DNA of 7,206 nucleotides from Thermoflexus sp. GTDB taxonomy: Bacteria; Chloroflexota; Anaerolineae; B4-G1; DUEL01. Positions within the stretch are counted from its first letter, which is position 1; each line of letters opens with the position of its first letter. This document shows positions 1 to 7,206 of the stretch, one piece after another. Below the pieces are notes generated by a model, which was not told the DNA's origin, did no database searches, and saw only the letters and a list, made by a program, of their open reading frames with translations. The position numbers were made by a program, and so were the translations under genes. Where the stretch lies: assembly GCA_028276215.1 (NCBI GenBank), contig JAPYWT010000120.1:1-7206 (forward strand). The letters run 5' to 3'.

Positions 1-91
1 GCAAAGGGGGGTGAGGGGCCAGGAAGATTTGGAGATCAGAAAGTGTTAACCAATTCTGAACCATCCCGGAAGATGAGAGGATAGGGTTGAT

Positions 92-119
92 TTGGCATTC
101 TGCCAGCAGGGTGTATAAT
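92..119 (+). promoter_or_regulatory. Sigma-70-type promoter for the 178-684 gene
   Basis: The -35 box TTGGCA (92-97) matches TTGACA at 5 of 6 bases. A 16-bp spacer separates it from a perfect -10 box TATAAT (114-119). Transcription would begin near 126, leaving a leader of about 50 bases before the ATG at 178. The surrounding 1-130 stretch is visibly richer in A+T than the genes. A second, weaker -35 candidate, TTGATT, lies at 87-92 but would give a 21-bp spacer. This is the only convincing promoter I see in the window. Confidence 0.72.
93..105. promoter_or_regulatory. Small palindrome over the -35 box, possible operator
   Basis: TGGCA (93-97), TTC, TGCCA (101-105) is a perfect inverted repeat with 5-bp arms and a 3-bp centre. 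It covers most of the -35 box and the start of the spacer, where a bound dimeric repressor would block RNA polymerase. The arms are short enough to occur by chance, and no regulator gene is in view, so the operator role is inference. Confidence 0.3.
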
Positions 120-177
120 TTCCAGATGATGGTCACCTGACTTCTTGCACACGACGTAAACGTGATGAAAGGAGCTT

Positions 178-684
178 ATGGATAAACCAACCGAGCAAAG
201 GGTGATAGAAATTCTGGAGACCGACCCCGACTTCTACGTCCCCATCAAGAAACTCTGGCTGATGCTGCAGGGGGAGGGGTTGGCGCTGGACCTGGAACTG
301 GACGAGTTCCGGGCCCAACTGGAGGCGGACGACCGCTTTGAGATAGAGGACTTTGACGACTCCCTGCCGGGCGAACCCGAGGAAGTCGCCGAGATAGAGC
401 AGGAACTGGAGGCGCTGGGGTTCTTCGGCGGCCCCCGGGTGAAACTGGCCAGCCGGGAGATGACCGCCGAGGACATTATGGCCGGTCTCCTGCGCAGCCT
501 GCAGCGGATGAACGAGGCGCTGCGCGGCGCCTGGGAGACCCGCCCCGAGGGGGATTGGGAGACCGAGGGGGAGTTGCTGGACGCACTGGCCATCGGCCAG
601 GAAATGGAGGAGGAAATCCGGCAAATCATAGAAGAGCGGCGCTGGGAGAACGAGGCGCCGGATAACGGAGAGGGGAGCGGATGA
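178..684 (+). CDS. Acidic hypothetical protein, possible winged-helix-like N-terminal half
   Basis: I do not recognise this 168-residue protein as a named family. It has no signal peptide or membrane segment, so it is probably cytoplasmic. It is strongly acidic, with about 47 Asp/Glu against about 16 Lys/Arg. Residues 5-58 look like three helices followed by a strand (DRFEIEDF, 52-59). An acidic linker (60-80) leads to a second strand-like segment, PRVKL (86-90). This order resembles a winged helix with a long wing, as in HARE-HTH or RpoE-delta-like domains, but that is inference from pattern only. Residues 96-157 are predicted helical and rich in Glu (QEMEEEIRQIIEERR at 141-155), so may form a coiled coil. 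The ATG at 178 is supported by AAAGGAG (168-174), although the gap to the ATG is only 3 bases, and by the promoter upstream. The high acidity would fit a protein-binding role better than direct DNA binding. Confidence 0.8.
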   Translation: MDKPTEQRVIEILETDPDFYVPIKKLWLMLQGEGLALDLELDEFRAQLEADDRFEIEDFDDSLPGEPEEVAEIEQELEALGFFGGPRVKLASREMTAEDIMAGLLRSLQRMNEALRGAWETRPEGDWETEGELLDALAIGQEMEEEIRQIIEERRWENEAPDNGEGSG

Positions 685-686
685 GG

Positions 687-719
687 ACGTGCCAGGCACT
701 TCCGAAGTGCCTGGCACGT
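687..719. repeat. Nested palindromic repeat, copy 1
   Basis: The arms ACGTGCCAGGCACTT (687-701) and AAGTGCCTGGCACGT (705-719) are perfect 15-bp inverted repeats around CCG. Each arm also contains its own palindrome, GTGCC-A-GGCAC (689-699), mirrored as GTGCC-T-GGCAC (707-717), so one copy holds four GTGCC half-sites with centres 18 bp apart. It begins 2 bases after the stop of the acidic-protein gene and ends 30 bases before the transporter ATG. RNA would fold into a very stable hairpin, but no T-run follows, so it does not look like a standard intrinsic terminator. A second copy is at 2223-2256. A dispersed REP-like element is the simplest reading. Confidence 0.9.
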
Positions 720-740
720 TCCCGTTTATCTAACACTTCT

Positions 741-745
741 GGAGG
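741..745 (+). promoter_or_regulatory. Ribosome-binding site that decides the transporter start
   Basis: GGAGG lies 4 bases before the ATG at 750. The same frame is open back to an ATG at 681, which overlaps the previous stop as ATGA. Starting there would add 23 residues translated from the palindromic repeat and would place Cys, Arg and Pro residues ahead of the transporter's usual N-terminus. The strong Shine-Dalgarno motif and the normal MFS start favour 750. Confidence 0.8.
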
Positions 746-749
746 CATC

Positions 750-2213
750 ATGAACCGCCAACTCCGCTGGAAAGACCACGTCCTCATCAACATCTACTGG
801 CTGGGGCTGAACGTCGCCTCGGGGACCATCACCCCGGTCCTCCTGCCCTATCTGGTGGCCCTCTTCGTCCCGCCAGAGCAGAAGAACACCTACCTGGGGC
901 TGGTGCGGGTCATCGGTCTGGCGGTGGCCATGCTGGTCCAGCCGATGGCGGGCATGTTCAGCGACCGCAATCCCTCCCGCTGGGGCCGCCGTCGCCCGTA
1001 CATCTTCGCCGGGACGGTGCTGGACCTGGTCTTCCTGGCCATCGTCGGCGCGTCGCCTCTGTTCATCGGGTCCGCGCTGGACGGATTCTTCCTCCCCACC
1101 CTGGGCATCACCACCGCCCTCTTCGTCCTGATTGTGGGCATTGTCCTCCTGCAGATTTCCTCCAACATCGCCCACGGCGCCCTGCAGGGCCTCATCCCCG
1201 ACCTGGTCCCGGAGGACCAGCGGGGCCGCTCCTCCGGCGTCAAGGCGGTCATGGAACTCCTGCCCGTCTTCCTGGTCATCGTCGTCGGGCCACTGGTGGA
1301 CCGGGGGCTGGTCTGGCTGGTGGTGGGCTTTGTGGGGCTGGCCCTGCTGGCGACCATGCTGGCGACGGTGCTGGGCGTGCGGGAGGAGCCGCTGCGGGAG
1401 AAGCCGACCGGGCCGGTGGGCGAGGGGGTCTGGCGGCTGGTTGCGCTGACGGCCATTTTCGTCGGGGTCACCCGCGCGGCCCTCTGGCTGGTGAACGCGG
1501 CCGGCGCCGCGACATCCGGGGCCGCGCTGGGGAGTCGGGTGGCCGTGGGCGTCCTGGTCGGCCTGGTCGCCATGGCCGGCTCCATCTTCCTGGGCGTCTA
1601 CTTCGGCGCGTGGGTCGGCATCGGGCGGGAGGCCCCCCGCCAGACTTCCTTCATCTGGTGGGTGGTCAACCGGCTGATGTTCCTGGCGGCGGTCGGCTCG
1701 GTGCAGGGCTTTGCCCAGTACTTCCTGCGGGACGTCCTCCACATCCCCAACGCGGCCACGATGACGACGATTCTCCTGGCCGTGGTGGCGGTCTTCCTGC
1801 TCCCGGCGGCGCTGTACGGCGGCTACCTGGCGGACCGTATCGGGCGCCGGCGGCTGGTGGCCCTCTCGGGGCTGGTGGCCGGCGCGGGCACGGTCCTGCT
1901 CCTTTTCTCCCACAACATCCCGCTGGTCCTGCTCAGCGGCTGTATCATCGGCCTGGGGACGGGGATTTTCTACGCCTCCAACTGGGCGCTGGGGACGGAC
2001 CTGGCCCCCTCGGCGGAGGCGGGGCGGTACCTGGGCATCTCCAATCTGGCGGGAGCCGGAGCGGGGATTGTGGGCGCGGGCATTGGCGGGCCGATGGCCG
2101 ACTACTTCAATGCCCTTCAGCCGGGGCTGGGGTACCTGGTCATCTTCGCCGTCTACGCGGCGCTGTTCTTCATCTCCGTTCTGGCCCTGAGCCGGGTGCG
2201 GGCGGGGCGGTAG
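750..2213 (+). CDS. MFS transporter, SLC45/GPH sugar-symporter type
   Basis: This 487-residue membrane protein is a Major Facilitator Superfamily carrier. The loop after the second helix reads QPMAGMFSDRNPSRWGRRRP (64-83). This is the MFS motif A in the form seen in SLC45/GPH (sucrose/melibiose-type) symporters, and a second motif-A-like loop, GGYLADRIGRRR (357-368), lies in the C-terminal half. Hydrophobic segments fall roughly at 11-40, 47-68, 83-102, 119-142, 167-184, 187-209, then 228-250 and 263-290, then 300-322, 338-358, 367-386, 390-412, 428-450 and 458-480. That is 6+2+6, or about 14 spans, where the SLC45/GPH family usually has 12. The substrate cannot be read from the sequence; a sugar or glycoside with cation is an inference from the family. 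The gene follows the acidic-protein gene on the same strand and is flanked by the two palindromic repeats. Confidence 0.9.
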   Translation: MNRQLRWKDHVLINIYWLGLNVASGTITPVLLPYLVALFVPPEQKNTYLGLVRVIGLAVAMLVQPMAGMFSDRNPSRWGRRRPYIFAGTVLDLVFLAIVGASPLFIGSALDGFFLPTLGITTALFVLIVGIVLLQISSNIAHGALQGLIPDLVPEDQRGRSSGVKAVMELLPVFLVIVVGPLVDRGLVWLVVGFVGLALLATMLATVLGVREEPLREKPTGPVGEGVWRLVALTAIFVGVTRAALWLVNAAGAATSGAALGSRVAVGVLVGLVAMAGSIFLGVYFGAWVGIGREAPRQTSFIWWVVNRLMFLAAVGSVQGFAQYFLRDVLHIPNAATMTTILLAVVAVFLLPAALYGGYLADRIGRRRLVALSGLVAGAGTVLLLFSHNIPLVLLSGCIIGLGTGIFYASNWALGTDLAPSAEAGRYLGISNLAGAGAGIVGAGIGGPMADYFNALQPGLGYLVIFAVYAALFFISVLALSRVRAGR

Positions 2214-2222
2214 GAGAAACAG

Positions 2223-2256
2223 ACGTGCCAGGCACTTTGAGAAGTGCCTGGCACGT
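2223..2256. repeat. Nested palindromic repeat, copy 2
   Basis: It has the same 15-bp arms as copy 1 (2223-2237 and 2242-2256) around a TGAG centre instead of CCG. Identity continues outward: one G before the left arm, and an 18-base right block (2241-2258, matching 704-721). It sits in the 43-bp gap between two convergent genes, and its conserved flank runs into the stop codon (2257-2259) of the hydrolase. A hairpin here could end or protect both transcripts, but neither side has the T-run of an intrinsic terminator. Confidence 0.9.
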
Positions 2257-3074
2257 TCACCTCTCCAGAAACTCCCGGACGGCCGCCCCCACCTCCGCCG
2301 GGCGCTCCATCGGCACCATGTGCCCGGCCTCCGGGATGACGACGAAGCGGGCATGGGGGAGCAACCGTTCCATCCGCTTCTGGGCCTGGGGGAAGAACGT
2401 CCGGGAGTGCTCCCCCCGAACCACCAGCGTCGGGGCGCGCAGGCGGGGGATGACCCGCCAGACGTCGGTGGGGACCGTGGAGAAGATGCGTGCCTCCCAC
2501 TCCGGCGGATAGACCAGTTCCACGCCGCCGTCGGGCCGCTCCCGGGTGCCGGCCTCCACGTAGGCCCAGAGGCTTTCATCCGGCCAGTTGGCGAAGAAGG
2601 GTTTGGTCCGGAAGTACTTGTAGCAGGACTGCCGGTCCGGCCAGGTCCGCCGACGGTTCAGGGCCCCCCGGACCAGCGAAGGGCGCGGCGTCAGGCCGAA
2701 CCAGCGCATGACCTGGGCCAGCCGCAGCCAGTGGGGCGGCAGGATGACCGGGTCTATCAGGACGACGGCCCGGAAGAGGTCGGGGCGGTCCACGGCGGCC
2801 CAGAGGGTCATCACGCCCCCCATGGAGTGGCCGACGCCGATGATTCCCCGCAACCCCAGCCCGTCCAGTCCCCGAATCAGGTCGTCGGCCAGGGGGCGCC
2901 AGCCGGAGACCTCTTCGGGACGGCTGCCGGGCCAGAGCGGCCGCGCCGGCAGGCCGATGACCCGGTAGCGGTCGGTGAGGGTCGCCGCCAGCGGGCGGTA
3001 GGTGCCCGGCGGGAAGCCGTTGGCATGGGCGATGTGCAGGACGGGGCCGTCCCCCCCGAATTCGTAGACGTCTG

Positions 3075-3078
<4 letters not shown>
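2257..3078 (-). CDS. Alpha/beta hydrolase
   Basis: This 273-residue protein has an alpha/beta-hydrolase fold and no signal peptide or membrane span, so it is probably cytoplasmic. The nucleophile elbow is GVGHSMGG with Ser85. The catalytic His is likely His253 in PEAGHMVPMERP. The N-terminal HANGFP (18-23) would help form the oxyanion hole. Residues about 116-200, rich in Trp, Tyr and Arg, form the cap. At the usual acid position after the last core strands, RGEHSRTF (221-228) has Arg226 where relatives often have Asp, so the acid may be Glu223 or Asp109 (LIDP). The substrate is unknown; esterase, lipase or peptidase activities are all possible. The ATG at 3078 is preceded by GGAGGACC and overlaps the previous stop as ATGA. 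The frame is open up to 3345, but that extension lies inside the upstream gene and is not hydrolase-like. Co-transcription with glycosyltransferase genes is likely. Confidence 0.9.
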
Positions 3079-4805
<1,727 letters not shown>

Positions 4806-4814
4806 CAGTTCGTG

Positions 4815-4818
4815 CTCC
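4815..4818 (-). promoter_or_regulatory. Ribosome-binding site supplied by the 7-base array
   Basis: Reading the minus strand, GGAG (4818-4815) stands 9 bases before the ATG at 4805 and is part of the last array unit, GGAGCAC. Units with the same GGAG lie at 4826-4832 and 4833-4839, 14 and 21 bases further upstream. No other Shine-Dalgarno-like motif is present near this start, so the repeat seems to have provided or replaced the original site. Confidence 0.5.
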
Positions 4819-4914
4819 GTACTCTGTGCTCCGTGCTCCGTGTGCCGTGTGCCCTGCGCCCTGCGCCCTGCGACGTGTGCCCTGCGACCTGCCCCCTGCG
4901 ACCTGCGACCTGCG

Positions 4915-4945
4915 CCCTGCCCCCTGCGCCCTGCGCCCTGCCCCC
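4915..4945 (-). other. G-quadruplex-type motif in the array
   Basis: On the minus strand, which has the same sense as the operon mRNA, five runs of G occur within 31 bases: 5, 3, 3, 5 and 3 G, separated by 2, 4, 4 and 2 bases. In plus coordinates the C-runs are 4941-4945, 4936-4938, 4929-4931, 4920-4924 and 4915-4917. This fits the usual G3+ with loops of 1-7 rule for a four-stranded fold in RNA or single-stranded DNA. Whether it folds in the cell is not shown. Confidence 0.6.
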
Positions 4946-4976
4946 TGCGACCTGCGCCCTGCGACCCTGCTCCCCG

Positions 4977-6389
4977 TCAATACGCCCCTTCCCCCAGCAA
5001 CACCTTCGGAATGGTGCGCATCAGGATTTTGAAGTCCAGCCAGAGGGACCAGTTCTCAATGTAGTAGATGTCCAGAAGTACCATTTCGTCAAAGGAGAGG
5101 CGGCTGCGGCCGCTGACCTGCCAGAGACCGGTCATCCCCGGCGGGGCCTCCAGCCGCTTCTTGTGCCACTCCTGGTACTTCTCCACTTCCGCCGGAATGG
5201 GCGGGCGCGGGCCGACCAGGCTCATCTCCCCCCGCAGGACATTCACCAACTGGGGCAACTCGTCCAGGCTGAGGCGGCGCAGAATCCGGCCGACGCGCGT
5301 CAGCCGGGGGTCGTCCCGAATCTTGAAGATGGGGCCGTCGGCCTCGTTCAGGTCCGCCAGCATGTCCTGCTGCTCCTCGGCCCCCACGTGCATGGAGCGG
5401 AACTTGTACATCTCAAAATGGCGTCCCCGCAGCCCCACCCGCGTCTGGCGGAAGATGATGGGGCCGGGGCTATCCAGCCGGATGGCCAGCGCGATGAGCA
5501 GGAACAGCGGGGCACAGAGCACCAGCCCCACGGCGGCCACCGTCACATCTATGAGCCGCTTGACCAGCAGGGCCCCTTTGCTGATGGCGACCGTCCGTAC
5601 GCCGATGAGGGGCACCCCGCCCAGGTCCTCCACGTTCACCTGCGTCAGGCTCATCTGGAACAGGTCGGGGACGATGCGGGGGCGCACCCCGCGCCGCTCG
5701 CACTCCCGCACGATGCCCATGATTTTGCGGTGGTACATCCAGGGCAGGGTGATGATGACCTCGTCGGGCCGCTCTTCGTCCAGGATGGTCGGAAGGTTAT
5801 CCAGCGGGCCCAGTGCTTTGAAGCGCCCGATGTCGGTGTACCCCTTCTCGGGGTTATCGTCCACGAAGCCGACAACGCGGTAGCCCAGGTCCGGGCGGGC
5901 GACGATGGTGCGCATGACGGTCCGCCCAATCTCCCCGGCGCCGACGATGACGACCCGTTTGATGCCGACCCCGCGCCGTCGCAGGTACGCGATGGCGAGG
6001 CCCTCCGCGCCCCGTACCAGCGCCAGCAGCCCGATGGTCAGGAGGCCCACCTCAACGAGCATGACGCGGGAATAGTACCGCGGCCGGAAGACGAAGGTGA
6101 CCGCCAGCATCAGCACCGTCACCTTCGCCGTGGAATTGGTGATCCGGTAGACCTGGTCCATCCAGGAGCGCGGCCAGGTCCGGTACACCCCGTCCACCAC
6201 GAAGAAGACCGGCGTCAGGATGACGTAGAGGATCAGGAACGGGAGGTAGGCGGAAAGGGGCGCGTCGTAGGCGACGTCCAGGAACCAGCGCAGGTCGTAG
6301 CGCACCCAGTAGCCCGCCAGAAAGGCAACGATGACGATGACAATGTCCAGCAGGACCACCCACCCGGGCACACGGCCGTTCCGGCTCAT
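4977..6389 (-). CDS. Polyprenyl glycosylphosphotransferase (exopolysaccharide initiating enzyme)
   Basis: This 470-residue membrane enzyme moves a sugar-1-phosphate from a UDP-sugar to undecaprenyl phosphate, the first step of a lipid-linked glycan. It has the WcaJ/WbaP-like large architecture. About four N-terminal membrane segments (roughly 10-28, 48-68, 88-102, 108-127) precede a CoA_binding_3-type Rossmann domain with VVIVGAGEIG (146-155) and GFVDDNP (174-180). The C-terminal bacterial sugar transferase domain starts at KRLIDVTVAAVGLVL (277-291). Its hydrophobic re-entrant helix (283-301) is followed by SPGPIIFRQTRVGLRG (307-322), MYKFRSM (327-333), LSLDELPQLVNVLRGEMSLVGPR (373-395) with the likely catalytic Asp376-Glu377 pair, and PGMTGLWQVSGRS (417-429). 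The length is normal for the family and all core motifs are intact. The ATG at 6389 overlaps the GT4 stop as ATGA and has GGGAGGG just upstream. The sugar (often Glc, Gal or GalNAc) cannot be told from sequence. Confidence 0.95.
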   Translation of the reverse strand: MSRNGRVPGWVVLLDIVIVIVAFLAGYWVRYDLRWFLDVAYDAPLSAYLPFLILYVILTPVFFVVDGVYRTWPRSWMDQVYRITNSTAKVTVLMLAVTFVFRPRYYSRVMLVEVGLLTIGLLALVRGAEGLAIAYLRRRGVGIKRVVIVGAGEIGRTVMRTIVARPDLGYRVVGFVDDNPEKGYTDIGRFKALGPLDNLPTILDEERPDEVIITLPWMYHRKIMGIVRECERRGVRPRIVPDLFQMSLTQVNVEDLGGVPLIGVRTVAISKGALLVKRLIDVTVAAVGLVLCAPLFLLIALAIRLDSPGPIIFRQTRVGLRGRHFEMYKFRSMHVGAEEQQDMLADLNEADGPIFKIRDDPRLTRVGRILRRLSLDELPQLVNVLRGEMSLVGPRPPIPAEVEKYQEWHKKRLEAPPGMTGLWQVSGRSRLSFDEMVLLDIYYIENWSLWLDFKILMRTIPKVLLGEGAY

Positions 6390-7206
6390 GGTTTCCCTCC
6401 CACAGATTCCTGGTACACGGTAACCGTATCGGCGGCGGTACGGGGCCAGGAGAAGCGGGCGGCGTGCTCCAGCCCCCGCTGCCGCAACGTCTCCCGCAGG
6501 GTCTCATCGGTCAGCAGGCGGTGCAGGCCGTCGGCGATGGCCTCCACGTCGGTCGGGTCCACCAGGAGCGCGCCGTCCCCCGCGGCCTCCGGCAGGGCAG
6601 AGGTGGAGGAGGTCAGCACGGGGGTGCCGCAGGCCTGGGCCTCCAGGACCGGCAGGCCGAAGCCCTCGTAGAGGGACGGGTAGGCGAAGGCCCGGGCGGC
6701 GTTGTACCAGAAGGGGAGTTCGTCGTTGGGGACGTAGCCGGGAAAATGGACGCGGGAGGAGAGCCCCCGTCGCTCCACGGTGGCGAAAATCTCGTCGTCG
6801 TACCAGCCCCGGGCGCCGGCCAGCACCAGGGCAGTGTCGGCGTCCGCGCCGGAGCGGGCGAACGCCTCTATCAGCCGGACCAGGTTCTTGCGCGGCTCCA
6901 GCGTCCCCACGAAAAGGACGAAGCGGTCCGGGAGCCCCTGTCGGGCCCGGAACGCGGCCACCTCCTCCGCCGACAGGGGGCGGAAGATGGGGTCCACCCC
7001 GTGGTAGACGACGCGGATTTTCTCCCGCGCGATGCCCAGCAGGCGGACCGTCTCTTCGGCGGTATGGGCGGAGACGGCGATGACCCGCCGGGCCCGCCGG
7101 ACGGAGAGGCGGGTAAAGAGGCGCAGGTAGAACCGGTTGGCGGGACGGAAAAGGTACGGGTAGCGCAGAAAACTCAGGTCGTGGACGGTGACGACCACAG
7201 GGCAGG
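6386..7206 (-). CDS. GT4-family glycosyltransferase (5' end cut by window edge)
   Basis: About 272 residues are visible of a protein normally near 370, so about 100 N-terminal residues (most of the acceptor-binding domain) lie outside the window. The frame stays open to the edge. The codon at 7198 is GTG, and HDLSFLRYP just after it is an internal family motif, so it is not the real start. Counting from 7198, the donor-domain motifs are VYHGVDP (64-70), FVGTLEPRKNL (96-106) with the phosphate-binding Arg103-Lys104 region, PGYVPNDEL (153-161) and the EX7E motif EGFGLPVLE (178-186). GTPVLTSSTSALPEAAGD (191-208) follows. This is a GT-B, retaining, cytoplasmic or membrane-associated enzyme that uses a nucleotide sugar, as in capsule, O-antigen and exopolysaccharide clusters. 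Its stop overlaps the phosphotransferase start by 4 bases, so the two are probably translated together and act on the same lipid-linked chain. The sugar and linkage are not predictable. Confidence 0.93.
   Translation of the reverse strand, partial: CPVVVTVHDLSFLRYPYLFRPANRFYLRLFTRLSVRRARRVIAVSAHTAEETVRLLGIAREKIRVVYHGVDPIFRPLSAEEVAAFRARQGLPDRFVLFVGTLEPRKNLVRLIEAFARSGADADTALVLAGARGWYDDEIFATVERRGLSSRVHFPGYVPNDELPFWYNAARAFAYPSLYEGFGLPVLEAQACGTPVLTSSTSALPEAAGDGALLVDPTDVEAIADGLHRLLTDETLRETLRQRGLEHAARFSWPRTAADTVTVYQESVGGKP

Larger units (their letters stand above)
4812..4965. repeat. Degenerate 7-base tandem array, 22 units
   Basis: The whole gap between two operon genes (4806-4976) is occupied by back-to-back 7-base units. 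In plus orientation from 4812 they are GTGCTCC and GTACTCT types (4 units), then GTGTGCC (2), then mixed CTGCGCC, CTGCGAC and CTGCCCC to 4965, with one more GTGTGCC at 4875. An off-register CCTGCTCC follows. Variant types cluster along the array, which suggests growth by local duplication followed by drift. Period-7 arrays are known from other bacteria, for example the STRR repeats of cyanobacteria. The ORFs that run through this stretch in several frames are by-products of the repeat. Confidence 0.93.

Noticed and set aside
36..59. TCAGAA/TTCTGA inverted repeat
   Set aside because: Six-base arms with a 12-base loop are expected by chance and have no clear relation to the promoter downstream.
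93..108. Sigma-54 promoter (GG-N10-GC)
   Set aside because: TGGCAT-N5-CAGCA keeps the GG and GC pairs but the -12 element is poor, and a much better sigma-70 promoter overlaps it.
687..719. Intrinsic terminator
   Set aside because: The stem is strong, but no T-run follows on either strand here or at the second copy. Termination is possible but not supported.
681..749. Earlier start for the transporter at ATG 681
   Set aside because: It would overlap the previous stop as ATGA, which is tempting, but the added 23 residues come from the palindromic repeat and the ATG at 750 has its own GGAGG.
726..2579. 617-codon minus-strand open frame
   Set aside because: It lies opposite the MFS gene and spans the palindrome and the hydrolase end in a different frame. 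Its composition (Gln, His, Pro, Arg, Asp-rich, no motifs) is typical of a shadow frame.
4812..4965. CRISPR array
   Set aside because: Units are 7 bases, directly adjacent and without spacers, and there are no cas genes.
4812..6671. 619-codon plus-strand open frame
   Set aside because: It starts in the 7-base array and runs antisense through the phosphotransferase and GT4 genes, whose family motifs are intact on the minus strand. Long antisense frames are common in GC-rich coding DNA.

Overview
The window is high-GC bacterial DNA with no phage, transposase, plasmid, CRISPR, tRNA or rRNA signal. Its gene content (a lipid-carrier sugar phosphotransferase, a GT4 and a GT39-like glycosyltransferase) and its style (4-base ATGA gene overlaps, short degenerate tandem repeats in gaps, GC-rich codons) suggest a free-living high-GC bacterium. 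Chloroflexota (Anaerolineae-like) is my best guess, but no marker gene proves it. The chromosome strand switches once, at about 2215-2257, where a plus-strand pair of genes meets a minus-strand operon tail to tail.

Positions 1-177 hold no convincing gene. They carry a near-consensus sigma-70-type promoter (TTGGCA, 16 bp, TATAAT) overlapping a small TGGCA/TGCCA palindrome. It drives 178-684, a very acidic 168-residue protein of unknown function, possibly with a winged-helix-like N-terminal half. Next is 750-2213, an MFS transporter of the SLC45/GPH sugar-symporter type with about 14 membrane segments. Two near-identical copies of a 33-34 bp nested palindrome sit directly before (687-719) and after (2223-2256) the transporter gene.

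The minus strand, in order of transcription from 7206 down to 2257, reads: GT4 glycosyltransferase (cut by the window edge), polyprenyl glycosylphosphotransferase with a CoA_binding_3-type Rossmann domain, a multi-membrane-span GT39/PMT-like glycosyltransferase, and an alpha/beta hydrolase. The first two genes overlap by 4 bases and so do the last two, which indicates one surface-polysaccharide or glycoconjugate operon. The phosphotransferase would start the lipid-linked sugar chain, GT4 would extend it on the cytoplasmic side, and the GT39-like enzyme would add a sugar from a lipid-phosphate donor on the outer face. The role of the hydrolase is unknown.

The one loose junction in that operon (4806-4976) is filled almost end to end by 22 degenerate 7-base repeats. 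They include a G-quadruplex-type motif and appear to supply the ribosome-binding site of the GT39-like gene. The same gene also carries a second 7-base repeat at its 5' end, where a change in copy number would shift the frame, and a 9-base repeat encoding Phe-Val-Ser units, where it would not. This cluster of three repeat tracts around one glycosyltransferase, together with the paired palindromes around the transporter, is the most unusual part of the window. No new multi-gene system is evident.
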